A model generated the notes under the pieces. That model did not search any database. It was not told the origin of the DNA and saw only the letters and a list, made by a program, of their open reading frames with translations. From an uncultured Lachnospiraceae bacterium (GTDB lineage Bacteria > Bacillota > Clostridia > Lachnospirales > Lachnospiraceae), in contig CAJURT010000004.1 of the NCBI GenBank assembly GCA_910588875.1, positions 68,095 through 132,094 on the forward strand: a stretch of DNA of 64,000 bases, read 5' to 3'. Positions 52,270 through 62,015 of this stretch are shown here, piece by piece. The first letter of the stretch is position 1. Each line of letters starts with the position of its first letter. Both the position numbers and the translations under genes were made by a program.

Positions 52270-52932
52270 CTATCTTTCTGTTATGAGATTTTCCAAGCCC
52301 GGATAATCTCCCAAATGTTGTTTTACATAATTTCTCTTAAATGCTGCAAATTGACTTGAACGGCTTAACATCTCATTTAGACTTCTTTTATAACGCTGTG
52401 TCTCAGGATTATCTTTATACTTTTTCAATGTTTTAAAAAAAATGCCCATCGTTTCCGCTAATTTCTTGATTCGATACTGACATGCTGCCTCACGAATCCC
52501 GGTATTCCTTAATTCAAAACAAGTCTGAATCAAATCTGCCGTCATTTGTACCGTCTCATCCTGCGATTTACTATGTATCTCAACATGTCCATCCAGAAAT
52601 ATATGATCCATGACCTCCTCTGGATCTGCTGCACAGCAATCCAATATTTTATCATCATATTTTGATGCAGATTTTATCCGATTGCAATGCCTGCATGAAT
52701 AAAATAAATTATTCCAGTCAAAAACCAGTTCTTTTCTTTTTCGGTTATAATGAGGCTTCAAATGCTCAACTTCCGGGTCAGACAGATGTTTCAATTCACA
52801 TATATAGCATTTGTCATGGGAATCTTCTTTTAATTGCCTGACAACATCTGTCCCAGAATAGCTGCCATAAGATTTCTGAGATTCCACCCTTAAAGACGCC
52901 GGCGGAGTCAACGTTCTTTCTATCTTAACCAT
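52270..52932 (-). CDS. ptuB: Septu HNH nuclease PtuB-like
   Basis: 220 aa. HNH-type zinc site: C42-YI-C45, 'VEHLKPH' (His57, His61), 'DWNNLFYSC-RH-C' (Cys80, Cys83). This is the PtuB/TIGR02646-like arrangement. The C-terminal part is helical and basic. The start lies 6 bp after the ptuA stop. In Septu, PtuB is the nuclease released or activated by the PtuA ATPase during phage infection. Codon use is clearly AT-richer than the core genes. Confidence 0.85.
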   Translation of the reverse strand: MVKIERTLTPPASLRVESQKSYGSYSGTDVVRQLKEDSHDKCYICELKHLSDPEVEHLKPHYNRKRKELVFDWNNLFYSCRHCNRIKSASKYDDKILDCCAADPEEVMDHIFLDGHVEIHSKSQDETVQMTADLIQTCFELRNTGIREAACQYRIKKLAETMGIFFKTLKKYKDNPETQRYKRSLNEMLSRSSQFAAFKRNYVKQHLGDYPGLENLITER

Positions 52933-52938
52933 ACCGCC

Positions 52939-54189
52939 TTACCCCCTATTCGCAAACTCCAGTTTTAACCGATTGTACTCAGCCGTAAACTCCGCTGCAA
53001 GGTAATCAGGTATCTCGTCCAAATAATATTCCAGGCTGTCGATTTCCGCATATTCTGCATCTGTCAATTCCTTTTTGTTAACCAGGTTCACATACCGTTC
53101 ATATTTCTCTCTCAATTCATCTGAAAGTCGGTCTGCTCCAAAATACCCTTCTACAATTCCTTCATAAGGAAGTTTTTGCATTCCCTCTTTCACCAAAATA
53201 TTTTTTTCTAAATCATAGATAACTGCATTTTCCAAAGAGTTTAATACAAATGGCGAATGTGTGGTAATAATAAACTGCAAATTCGGGAACAGTTTCGTTA
53301 GCATCGGCAATATTCTTTTCTGGAGTTCCAGGTGCAAATGAGTTTCGATTTCATCAATCAGCACAATCCCTTCCGTATCAAAGCCATCTCGTAATCTCGC
53401 CTGAGCCTCCATACGCATAATTAAATCATTTACAATGTCCAGGACAGCCGCATACCCGCTGGACAGCGTGTTAAAATCGAAAGCCTCATGTCCGGCCTCC
53501 CTGATGGTAAATTGAAATGACGTGACATCGAATTCTAAAGATAGAGTAGGGTCAGAAAAAATCTCTTTCAGCATTTCTTCCAGACGATTAAACCATCTGT
53601 CAATCTTTTCCACAGTATTGCCGTTTAACTGCTGCTCTTTTGCAAAGGCTTTTGTTGCTTTTAAATCCACCAAATATTTTGCCAGCTTACTCCCAGGCTT
53701 TTCCTCCAACCCATAGTATGGTTTCAAATTAACCTTTTCAATACTGTGATAAGTTTCCACCTGAAACTCCCGTTTATCTCCATAGTATGCCAGCAAAAAC
53801 TGCCCGTTTTTATATTTTTCCCTCAGTTCGCTGTAAGAACGGCATGAAGAAACTGCCCCGCTTTCCCAATGCTGAAGCTTTCGGGCAAACATATCCATAC
53901 TTTTTTTATGGTTTTCTTTTTCGTGTCGCCCCTTTTCATCCTCACCAGACTTATCCCGCATCTCCTTGCAGAAATTATAAAGCCTTTTTGCTTCTCCATA
54001 TGATTCATATTCATTAGAAACAATAAATTCTAAATGCTCTTTTAAGCTTTCCAGCGTACTAGTCTTTCCGCTGCCGTTTTTTCCGGTTAAAATCAAATGT
54101 TTGCGTACCGTATCAGACAACGGAATCGTTATTCCATGTAAATGGCGTACAGACACAATATCTAATTTTGTCAGAAAAATATTCCCCAT
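52939..54189 (-). CDS. ptuA: Septu ATPase PtuA-like
   Basis: 416 aa. Walker A 'LTGKNGSGKTSTLESL' at about residues 34-49, an ABC-like 'LSSGYAAVLDIVND' signature, Walker B 'GIVLIDEIETHLH', and His switch 'FIITTHSPFVLNSL': the SMC/OLD-type AAA ATPase layout of PtuA. The insertion between Walker A and the signature is charged and helical. ATG at 54189 is preceded by GGAGG. With the adjacent HNH gene this forms a complete Septu pair; no reverse transcriptase (retron) gene is adjacent. Confidence 0.87.
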   Translation of the reverse strand: MGNIFLTKLDIVSVRHLHGITIPLSDTVRKHLILTGKNGSGKTSTLESLKEHLEFIVSNEYESYGEAKRLYNFCKEMRDKSGEDEKGRHEKENHKKSMDMFARKLQHWESGAVSSCRSYSELREKYKNGQFLLAYYGDKREFQVETYHSIEKVNLKPYYGLEEKPGSKLAKYLVDLKATKAFAKEQQLNGNTVEKIDRWFNRLEEMLKEIFSDPTLSLEFDVTSFQFTIREAGHEAFDFNTLSSGYAAVLDIVNDLIMRMEAQARLRDGFDTEGIVLIDEIETHLHLELQKRILPMLTKLFPNLQFIITTHSPFVLNSLENAVIYDLEKNILVKEGMQKLPYEGIVEGYFGADRLSDELREKYERYVNLVNKKELTDAEYAEIDSLEYYLDEIPDYLAAEFTAEYNRLKLEFANRG

Positions 54190-54271
54190 TCCTACTTCCT
54201 CCAGCATTTTCAGTGGTTTTTCTTTCTGGTATTATGTACCAATGGCCCTTCAACAATACCTCCGTACCATC

Positions 54272-54300
54272 AGTATATCATTTTTTATTTTCCCATACAA
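54272..54300 (-). promoter_or_regulatory. Sigma-A promoter of ptuA-ptuB
   Basis: On the minus strand, -35 TTGTAT (54300-54295), 17 bp, -10 TATACT (54277-54272). The promoter abuts the jetD stop codon, so Septu is transcribed independently of Wadjet. Confidence 0.75.
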
Positions 54301-54308
54301 TATCTCCG

Positions 54309-55688
54309 TCAGTTTCGCATATCCTGCGACATCTCCCTGATCAGCATTTCCTGATACCCCGCCCTCTTCCACTCACGTATCTTCTCTGCCGTCCTTTTTA
54401 GTATGGGATGCGTCAGATTCTTCATCATCTCTATCCTTCGCTGTGATACCTGCTCCTGGGACAAAGCCTTCTCATAATCCTTTGGACTCATCCTCCAGAT
54501 ATGAACCCTTCCGGGAAAGCTTAAAGTAATCCTCTGTGCAATGTCAAGCCCTTCCGGGTCCATATCCCCGGCATACCAAAAAGAAATCCTTTCACAGCCT
54601 TCACACAAAAGCTCCATCAACCTGTAGGCGGCAGTTCTCGGCTGTCCGGAAGTACACAAAAGAGTGATCGGATAACCGGCAAGCCGCTGGATTAGTTCGC
54701 TGAAAACCATTTCATTTTCCACAATATAGATTTTCTCGGATTCTCCAAAAGCACTCTTTGCATGTACCAGATTCGCCAAAGAGATAATGCACGCCTCCCT
54801 CCTTCGCCAGTAACCCTCATAAGCCGGATGCAGTCCCTCATCCGTCATCAGATGAATACCAAATGCAGCCACTGTGCTGGACAGTTCATCAACCCATATT
54901 CCGTTCTTCTCATACAGCTCTTTCCACTGTCTGGCATTCTCCGGAAATGAACTTCCGTCACGCCGGCACAGAACATAAGACAGGAGAGTTCCCGCAGCAG
55001 TCTGACGATCCAGGGCGTGGGGATTTCCCGTAGTTTCTGCCGCCAAGACAGCCAGCCGGACTCCCTTCCACCTGTATCCCTTCGCCCCTTCCTGCCCTGG
55101 CAGGAACTGGCATGTTTCCAGACACCGGGCAATCTCCCGAATTCGTTCCTTTGCGGATTCGGGAGACTTCTGGTACTCTTTCATCACGACACCATACCCC
55201 TGGCTTTTCTGTTCCCGCATCTCGCGAATCCAGCTTATGATCTCCCCACTGACATCTTTCTCTGCTGCCTTGTCCTCACCACACCCTTCTGCCCCTAACT
55301 GCCCTTTCCCTTCCGTCCCCCTGATCTCACCCTCCAGTTCCTCCCAAAACCTTTCCTCCCTGTTCTTTTTCTGCTGCCTTCGCTCCTGGTTTCCCACCAT
55401 AGGCTCCCCAAAATATTCCTCCAAAAGCTCCTTTAACGACACCTGCCCATACCTGGTTTCCCCAAGAGCCTTCTCAAATTCCGGAAGAGAAAAAGCGATC
55501 CCCCCTTGTTCCATAGCCCTGCCCAAAAACCGTTCCAGGGCCTTTCTCTCTTCCCCCGTTGCATTAGCCATGGTTACCCTGCCGGCTGTCCGCCCCAGGC
55601 TCTCCCATTTTTTCCGCATTTCTTTAAAAATCCGCCTATACTCCGGCTGACTCTTAAAATACAGCCCGCATTCTTCCCTACTGCTCAT
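54309..55688 (-). CDS. jetD: Wadjet type II JetD (TIGR02679-like, TOPRIM nuclease subunit)
   Basis: 459 aa from the ATG at 55688. The C-terminal TOPRIM-like part has the acidic residues 'IYIVENEMVFSEL' and 'FWYAGDMDPEGLDIAQ'. The N-terminal part fits the DUF3323 region of JetD. In Wadjet, the JetABC SMC-type motor finds circular DNA by loop extrusion and JetD cuts it. The reading frame is intact although jetC, just upstream, is not. It overlaps the jetC remnant by 11 bp. Confidence 0.85.
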   Translation of the reverse strand: MSSREECGLYFKSQPEYRRIFKEMRKKWESLGRTAGRVTMANATGEERKALERFLGRAMEQGGIAFSLPEFEKALGETRYGQVSLKELLEEYFGEPMVGNQERRQQKKNREERFWEELEGEIRGTEGKGQLGAEGCGEDKAAEKDVSGEIISWIREMREQKSQGYGVVMKEYQKSPESAKERIREIARCLETCQFLPGQEGAKGYRWKGVRLAVLAAETTGNPHALDRQTAAGTLLSYVLCRRDGSSFPENARQWKELYEKNGIWVDELSSTVAAFGIHLMTDEGLHPAYEGYWRRREACIISLANLVHAKSAFGESEKIYIVENEMVFSELIQRLAGYPITLLCTSGQPRTAAYRLMELLCEGCERISFWYAGDMDPEGLDIAQRITLSFPGRVHIWRMSPKDYEKALSQEQVSQRRIEMMKNLTHPILKRTAEKIREWKRAGYQEMLIREMSQDMRN

Positions 55689-58600
55689 CCAATATCCTCT
55701 CATGTCCGTTCCAGGTATAGTGAATCACCGTTACGGTCCGGGCATCCGCCGGACGGTAAAGTTCAGAAATCCGAAGAGCCGGCACCGTCTCATAGCATCC
55801 CCAGATCGCCTGAGAATTCATAATATAATCAAAATCCAGGGTGTCCACCAGCTTAAACATACTGCTGATATTCTTGTCGTCAACACCGGCAAATGCCTCA
55901 TCAAGAGCCATCATTCTGGGAAAATCCTGTTTTGATGATTTTTGATACTGGGCATTGACAGCCGCAAACAGCGGGACATACATAGCCATGGCCTTCTCAC
56001 CTCCGCTGAACTTGTTAAAGGCTCCGTTGGTCAAAGGCTTTTTCTCCCCCTGATTCCGGTAGTAAAACATCCGAAACTCAAACCATTTCCGATAATCCAG
56101 GGCATCCCGAACCATATCAATATAATTGACCGTCATACCGTTCTCTTCCAGTTTTGCCTTCTCCGCCTGGACTTTGCTTCGGAAATGACGCGCCACCCGC
56201 TCCACATCCTCAGAAGTCAAGAGAGCCTGATCCTCAGGGACTTTGTTCCCCGTTCCAGTACCAGCTTTAAATCAAGTTCTTCCTCAAAATAACCGCGAAA
56301 CTCCGTTTCCCTGCCGATCTCCCAGGACAGGTTCGCTCTCGACTCCTCCAGCCTTTTTGCCCCCGACTCCTTCTGATCCTGAAGAACAGCCAGCCGTTTA
56401 TCCCATTCCTTTAAGCTTTGTTCCAGCTTTTCTCTCTCTGTCCGAAGGGTTTCAAGGCGTTGGGCAAGCTGACGGTTCTCTGGACGGTTTAAGAATTCCT
56501 CCGCCTTCCTGATAGCCAGCCCGATGATCTCCAGTTCCTTTTTCTTCCCGGAAATCTCATAGAGAGCCATATCCTGGCTGTCCTCATATTGAACCGCTTT
56601 CTCTTTTTCATTCATAAGCAGCGCCTTCTTGTGACTTAAATCCCGAAGGAACGAGCATGTACTAAGCCAAAGTTCCAGATATTCCCCTGATGTCTCCTGT
56701 GCCTCCTCATAGACTCTTAAGGTTCTGCCGTAGGGAAGTTCCCTTCCCAGGCGGATCACCTGCTGCAGACACCTTTCTTTTTCTGCCTTTAGGCTCTCCT
56801 CCTTTCGGCGGGCCTCCTTAAGCCTCTCCTGCTCCCGCTCCAGATGCCACCGGCATTCCTTCTCCTTATCCAGAATCTCATCCAAAGCCTCGCCGTCCGG
56901 CACCTGGGCAAGCTCCTGTTCCAGTATGTTCTGCCGATTGGACACACTTTTAAGTTCCCCCTCTACAGCCGCTTCCTTCTGCTTAAGAACTTCCAGTTCC
57001 TGCGACAAAAGATCAATCTGCTGTTCCAGCCTGTGTTTCCTCGTCAGATATCCGATAAAAGAAGCCTGCCCCCGTCTCATCCCTCATAGCCCTTAAAATA
57101 TATTCCGCCTCAATTCTCAGATCAGCCGGCAGCCCCGGCGCCGGAACCAGCTTCTCAAAAAAAGTTCCCTTCTCAGATTCCGGGGCGCAGACCATCATAT
57201 CCGCATATTCCGGAAACTCCTGCCGAACCCTGTCCCAGTGGCAGCGGCCCACTACCAGAGCATCCAAAAAGCCCGCCTCTGTAAGCTGCTCCTCCAAAAT
57301 ATTCTTTTCCGTCTCTGTAAGCTGCGGCGCAAACTCCATAGCCTGGTAAAAAGGGATCCAGGAAATCCCCGCTTCTGTAAGTATCTGCCTGGAGCGAATA
57401 CGCCCTGTTGCTCTCTCCGGTTCCCAGTCCTTCTGCTCCCGAAGGCTTTTCAGCTTCTCCTGCTTTTCCCTCTCTTCAGAAAAAAGGTTCTCCCTCTCCT
57501 GCTCTTTTTGAACCTTAAGCTTCAAAAGCAGACCCTGTCTGTCAGAGGCCCACTGCTCCCATCTCCTGCGAATCCCGCCTCTGTCCTTTGCGCCTTCATA
57601 AGCCAGAATCTGGGTTTCCAACTCTTTTAAAAACTTCTGATCCGGTATAAACTCCTGATTCTTTTTCGGCAGTTCATACCATTCCTGAATCCAGAGATCT
57701 CTGGCCTGCTCTTTCCCCTCTTCCAGCTTTTCAAGTTCCGCCTCCCGCTTCACCGTTGCGGCCAGACAGCCGGCAGCCTCTGCTGCTGCCTGATCATACC
57801 GCCGCTCCACCTCTTCCTGCTCCTTAAAGGTCTTGATTCCCTCGGTAATCTTTCTATTCCACTCCCGGATTTCCCTGGAAATATCATCGATTCCCTCTAC
57901 CGCTTCTTCATCCATCTTCTCCACTGCCTGTCCGTGGAGTTTAAACTCCATGACTGCCTGAAGGCTCTCCATTTCCTTCCGGTTCTCCTCTACCTGGCCC
58001 CGAAGATCCTCCACGCCGCCCTCATACTCCCGTATCCTTCTGTCCGTCACCACCAGATTTTCCCTGGCTTTCTCTGCCTCATCCTGCCATTTCTTCATCT
58101 CGCCTTCCAGTTTTTCCTTACGGTTACGGTGATCCATGAGCCGCCTGGTGACCTGATCCAGATCCGTCTCCTTCAGACTGTCAAGTTCCACCTCAAGCAA
58201 AGTCTTCCTTTGCTCCCCCTCTTCTCTCAGCCTTTTCTTCTCCATCTCCTCCTGCCTCAGCTGCTCCAGCCTTGTCTCATCCTCCTCCAGCGCCTGTTTT
58301 AATGTTTCCGTTTTCTTGCTGGATTCCAGATACGCCCTGGCCTTTCGCCCCAGCATAAACTGATTATAGCAGGTATATTCCTTTTGAATATTCTGCGCAT
58401 CCTTTTGCGCTGCTTTTAAATGATCCAGATTATTCTGAATGGCGTCCATTTTCTCCATGGCATCTACCATGGCCCGAAGCTCCTCATCTGTCAGAGTCTG
58501 CAGAGACTCATTTAAAATGTCATAAACCTTTGTGGGCTTAAACTCCTTGGAAAGCTTGGGCGCCCGAACCTTTACCAGCAGGCGGATAAACTGCTCATAC

Positions 58601-59088
58601 TGCTCCATTCTGCGGAATCCGAAAATATATTTGTTGACCATGGCCTTATACTCGCCGGGTGAGTCGGTAAAGGGCACCTCCGGCCCAAGAACCTTTTTTT
58701 AATCCTGCTTAGAATAGGGAAGCTTCTTGCTTCCCACCTCTTTATAAAGGTTCAAATCATAGCCAATCCGCCTTCCGTCTGTCAGCACAAACCCCCAGAA
58801 TGTCATAGGCGCTCCCCTTCTGGCCCTCTGCCCAATGCCTATGGTACGGTACTGACCCGAATCTCCTTTCTTAAATTCCAGAAAAAGATAGCCTGTAGAC
58901 TCTTCCTGCTGTCCCTCCCCTAAAAAATAATACTCCATCTTCCGGTCGCTGGAACCAAAAGGATCCAGACGGCTCGGCGTCCTGTCCCCGTCCAGAATAA
59001 ACGGAATAAAGTTCTGGGTCGTAATTGACTTTCCAGAGCCGTTCTGTCCCCGAAGCAAAAGCTTCCCGGGATATGCGAATCGTCTCAT
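55678..59088 (-). pseudogene. jetC: Wadjet type II JetC (SMC-like ATPase), disrupted
   Basis: Four collinear pieces of one SMC-like protein. 58699-59088 has Walker A 'LLLRGQNGSGKSITTQNFIPF'-type residues (quoted in part) and the 'RLDPFGSSDRK' motif. 57013-58698 is a long coiled coil. 56217-57080 has 'QASFIGYLTRKHRLEQQI' and more coiled coil. 55678-56220 has the ABC signature 'NKFSGGEKAMAMYVPLF' and Walker B 'MMALDEAFAGVD'. Lesions: an in-frame TAA at 58699-58701 (reading D-stop-K-K-V-L-G-P), a frame change near 57050, and another near 56240. The N-terminus also lacks the ~20-30 residues that normally precede the Walker A strand. No functional full-length JetC can be made. Confidence 0.85.
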
Positions 59089-59834
59089 TCCTTTCCCGTT
59101 TCCATCTTCCCGCCTTTACATTCTCCCGAATCATACCCCCAAGCAGCAGGATTACCTCCGGAAGCTGCGCATCCTTTGGATGCAATTTCCCATAAGAGTC
59201 CTCATCCTCCAATACCCAGAAGGCAGCATTCTTATGAATATCCAGGCGTCCTCCAAACTGTTCCTTCATATTTTTTTCTATCCACTGCCTCTGATTTTTC
59301 AGATACAGAGCATCCGCATCCTCCACCGTCTCCCAATACATGGCGGGACAGGCCGGTATTTTCATACAGAACCTCCTGGCCCATCTCCTGACTTAAAAGC
59401 TGGCTGTTTCCCTCATAAACCCGGAGCATTCCCAGATTCTCCCCATACTGAAGAACCCGGACCAGAGATTTTCGCTGGGAAAAGGAATTCCAGTCCACCT
59501 CCATCCATTTTCTCAGCTGCATCCCCACATAATCAATGAGTTCAGACAAAAGAAACTGTTCCTGCTCTTCCTTGTCCTCCAAAAACATAAGAACAATACA
59601 GAGAATTACATAATCCCGTATCTCCTGAAACTCCTGAATCCCCATAAAGCTTTCTGCGTGGGCAGGTATTTTCTCCAGCTTAAGAAACTGCTCATGATTC
59701 AAAAGCTTCCATCCCAACTGCTCTCTGGCAAATTTCTGAAACCTGGGAATATCCCGCTTTACTTTATTGTACAGTTCCCTGTTCTGCTCACGGCAGATCC
59801 AGTACTGTTCCACCAATGGTGTAATCTCGCTCAT
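59083..59834 (-). pseudogene. jetB: Wadjet type II JetB (TIGR02678/DUF2398-like), disrupted
   Basis: Frame 1 (to about 59340) runs from 'MSEITPLVEQYWICREQNRELY' to 'VLYENTGLSRH', a family hallmark, and then goes out of frame. The protein resumes in another frame as 'CPAMYWETVEDADALYLKNQRQWIEKNM', ending near 'LPEVILLLGGMIRE'. The usual C-terminal ~100 residues are missing, and the JetC remnant starts at that point. A frame-changing deletion plus a second deletion across the jetB-jetC junction best explains this. Confidence 0.8.
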
Positions 59835-61343
59835 TTAACCGCCAGTCCTTTCGCTTCCCACAAACCATAAGGTATATCGGGGGAGTTTTAAATCTCCGTC
59901 CTCGCACTTTAAGACGCAGTACCCTGCATCTCTCTTTAAGATAAATTCCTGTCCGTACTCCGTCCTTCCTCTTCCCGAAGGGCTTAATGCTGCCTGGGAT
60001 ATCCACTGAAGCAAGGTCTGCCTGACTGATTCCGGAACCTTCTCCGTGATTCCTTCCACCTCAAGCTTCCCGTCTTTGATATAGCCCATCATCTCCCTGC
60101 GCTCACGTTCAATCTGTTTTAAATACTGCAGTCTCTGAGATAATTTTTCCAGGGATTTATCCGTAAAGCCTGTACAGTCTTTTTTCTCCCTGTAGGTCCG
60201 GGTGTGGGGCTTTAAATAAACGGCAGAGGCAGCTTCCTCATATACGCTCTGGTTAATGCTGTCCGTCTCTCTTTCATCCCGAATCTTAAAATGTTCGATC
60301 TGCTGAATACCGAACAAATGGGCCGACAGTTTATGGGCGTCTTCCATGGTCTGACAATTAAGAAACATCTGAAGCATATTCTGGTAGTCCTCCTTCCGGC
60401 TGACTCCCCAGTTCTGAAGCTGCACAATCAAAGCGGCATTCTGGATCATACTGCGGATAATGTCATTGGTAATAGCCAGCACCTTGCTGCTCTCACACTC
60501 ACGCCCGCCCGTTGGAAGAAACCAGCCCTTTAATGATTCCCATTTACCATAGACCTGCTCCCGGATATCCTCCTCCCGCCTTCTTTCCCCATCAGACAAG
60601 GCGCGGGGAATCTCCATTTCACTTGACACCACTTTTTCCAGCAAAGAGTTTTCAATTACGGATTCCCTTTTCTTTATAATTTTGGCAATCTTAACGGCAT
60701 GAACCTGCATTTCCTGTATAAACTCTTTCAGATACGCGATAAAACGGTCTTTATGAATGATAAACTCCACTGATTTTAAAAGTTTTTCCGCCCTTCCCGA
60801 ATAGAATTCCCGCAGATAATCCTGATAATTCTGATTTAACCGTTTAAAGTCCTCCTGAAGATTGCTCCACCATTCGTTGATCTCTTTTCCTTTTTGTCCA
60901 TTCAATACTTCCGCCGCTTCCAGATTATCCTCCAGACGCCGAAACAGATTGGTTGACAGATTCCCTGATTCCAGAAACAGATTTTCCAGACGCACCGTCA
61001 GACGCTCTATCTCCACTGCATGTTCTGACATGGTGTATCGGTACTGCTTGTTTTTATAATCTTCAATCGTATAAACTTTTCGCGGATCCTGCAAAGGAGT
61101 CAGGTTTTTCCATCCCACCAATGCATCCAAATCCTGCAGAAGCTGAGCCATGGTATAGTCGGCAAATTCCTCCTGGCGATGTAAAAGTTCCAAAACATCT
61201 TCTTTATACAGCTGGAAATGCATCTTCTCATATTCGCGAAAAAAAAGACGCATAATCGCCCGATATTGACGGACATTCTGCGCCGTTAGATAGGAGGTCT
61301 CCATAATAGGGGATAAATCCATCTTGCCGCCTGTATGTTCCAT
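59835..61343 (-). CDS. jetA: Wadjet type II JetA (TIGR02677/DUF2397-like)
   Basis: 502 aa from the ATG at 61343 (GCGGAGGACACT). N-terminal winged-helix-like region 'YLTAQNVRQYRAIMRLFFREYEKMHFQLYKEDVLELL' with 'YTMAQLLQDLDALVGWKNL', then long helices. This is the kleisin-like JetA of type II systems. The frame is intact. It directly precedes jetB, and the -35/-10 promoter upstream is near-perfect. Confidence 0.85.
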   Translation of the reverse strand: MEHTGGKMDLSPIMETSYLTAQNVRQYRAIMRLFFREYEKMHFQLYKEDVLELLHRQEEFADYTMAQLLQDLDALVGWKNLTPLQDPRKVYTIEDYKNKQYRYTMSEHAVEIERLTVRLENLFLESGNLSTNLFRRLEDNLEAAEVLNGQKGKEINEWWSNLQEDFKRLNQNYQDYLREFYSGRAEKLLKSVEFIIHKDRFIAYLKEFIQEMQVHAVKIAKIIKKRESVIENSLLEKVVSSEMEIPRALSDGERRREEDIREQVYGKWESLKGWFLPTGGRECESSKVLAITNDIIRSMIQNAALIVQLQNWGVSRKEDYQNMLQMFLNCQTMEDAHKLSAHLFGIQQIEHFKIRDERETDSINQSVYEEAASAVYLKPHTRTYREKKDCTGFTDKSLEKLSQRLQYLKQIERERREMMGYIKDGKLEVEGITEKVPESVRQTLLQWISQAALSPSGRGRTEYGQEFILKRDAGYCVLKCEDGDLKLPRYTLWFVGSERTGG

Positions 61344-61414
61344 AGTGTCCTCCGCTTTCTCTATACTCAATACTTCTGTAATGTCATTCCTGTGCTTACA
61401 TTTGTTTCCTAGCT

Positions 61415-61443
61415 ATTATATGGCAAACGGAAGGGAAATTCAA
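61415..61443 (-). promoter_or_regulatory. Sigma-A promoter of the Wadjet operon
   Basis: On the minus strand, -35 TTGAAT (61443-61438), 17 bp, perfect -10 TATAAT (61420-61415), about 70 bp before jetA. Confidence 0.8.
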
Positions 61444-62014
61444 TTACTTTCTAGTACTACAGCGCTCATAAAATCAACTACCATAATTAATTTTTATTTT
61501 TCTATCCGTTTATCAAATAACCACCATCACTCCCCCAACCCAATAAATCACATCGAACATCCAGCTTGCCAATATCTCATACAAAATCACCGGCCCCGCA
61601 ATGGTAAAGATTTTACACCCAATCCCGAACACCTGGCTCTCCGAGTGTGTCAATATAGGTACAAAAAATTTTTAATAAAACTCAAAATTGTATATATAAT
61701 TGTAAAATCTATATAAATACTTCACTATATTTTATATTAAACAGTTATTTTTGTAAATTATCGGATAATTTTCAAAAATTATCTGCCAATACCATGAATT
61801 TAAAATCATTTCCCTTTTCCCTACCACATAATACATTTCATCTTCCAACAAACAATTCTTTATAAATTAATGCGTCACCATCCTCTTCCTAAAAATCATA
61901 TCTCATCAACTACCCATCAACTAAAAAACATCCTGAAATATCCACTAAAGCTGTCATTTTACCCTTTTCTTTCACAACAAAAGCCCTATTCTATCAACTA
62001 CCCGTCAACTAAAA
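61444..62014. other. AT-rich intergenic region with direct repeats
   Basis: About 570 bp with no supported gene and strongly raised AT content. It marks a compositional boundary between the Wadjet operon and the MBL/AlbA_2 genes. Two copies of a 22-bp repeat end it (next entry). Confidence 0.5.
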
Positions 62015-62015
62015 T
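61905..62015. repeat. Two 22-bp direct repeats, 89 bp apart
   Basis: ATCAACTACCC-R-TCAACTAAAA occurs at 61905-61926 and 61994-62015, differing at one position. Each copy itself contains TCAACTA twice. The right copy abuts the stop of the AlbA_2-type gene. They could be protein-binding sites or scars of a rearrangement. Confidence 0.6.

Noticed and set aside
52270..54189. Retron-type defence system
   Set aside because: ATPase and HNH proteins alone fit Septu; no reverse transcriptase or retron RNA lies within several kb on either side.
54309..61370. Four separate small ATPase/coiled-coil genes between jetA and jetD
   Set aside because: The pieces are collinear parts of JetB and JetC (Walker A, coiled coils, signature and Walker B in order) with frame breaks between them.
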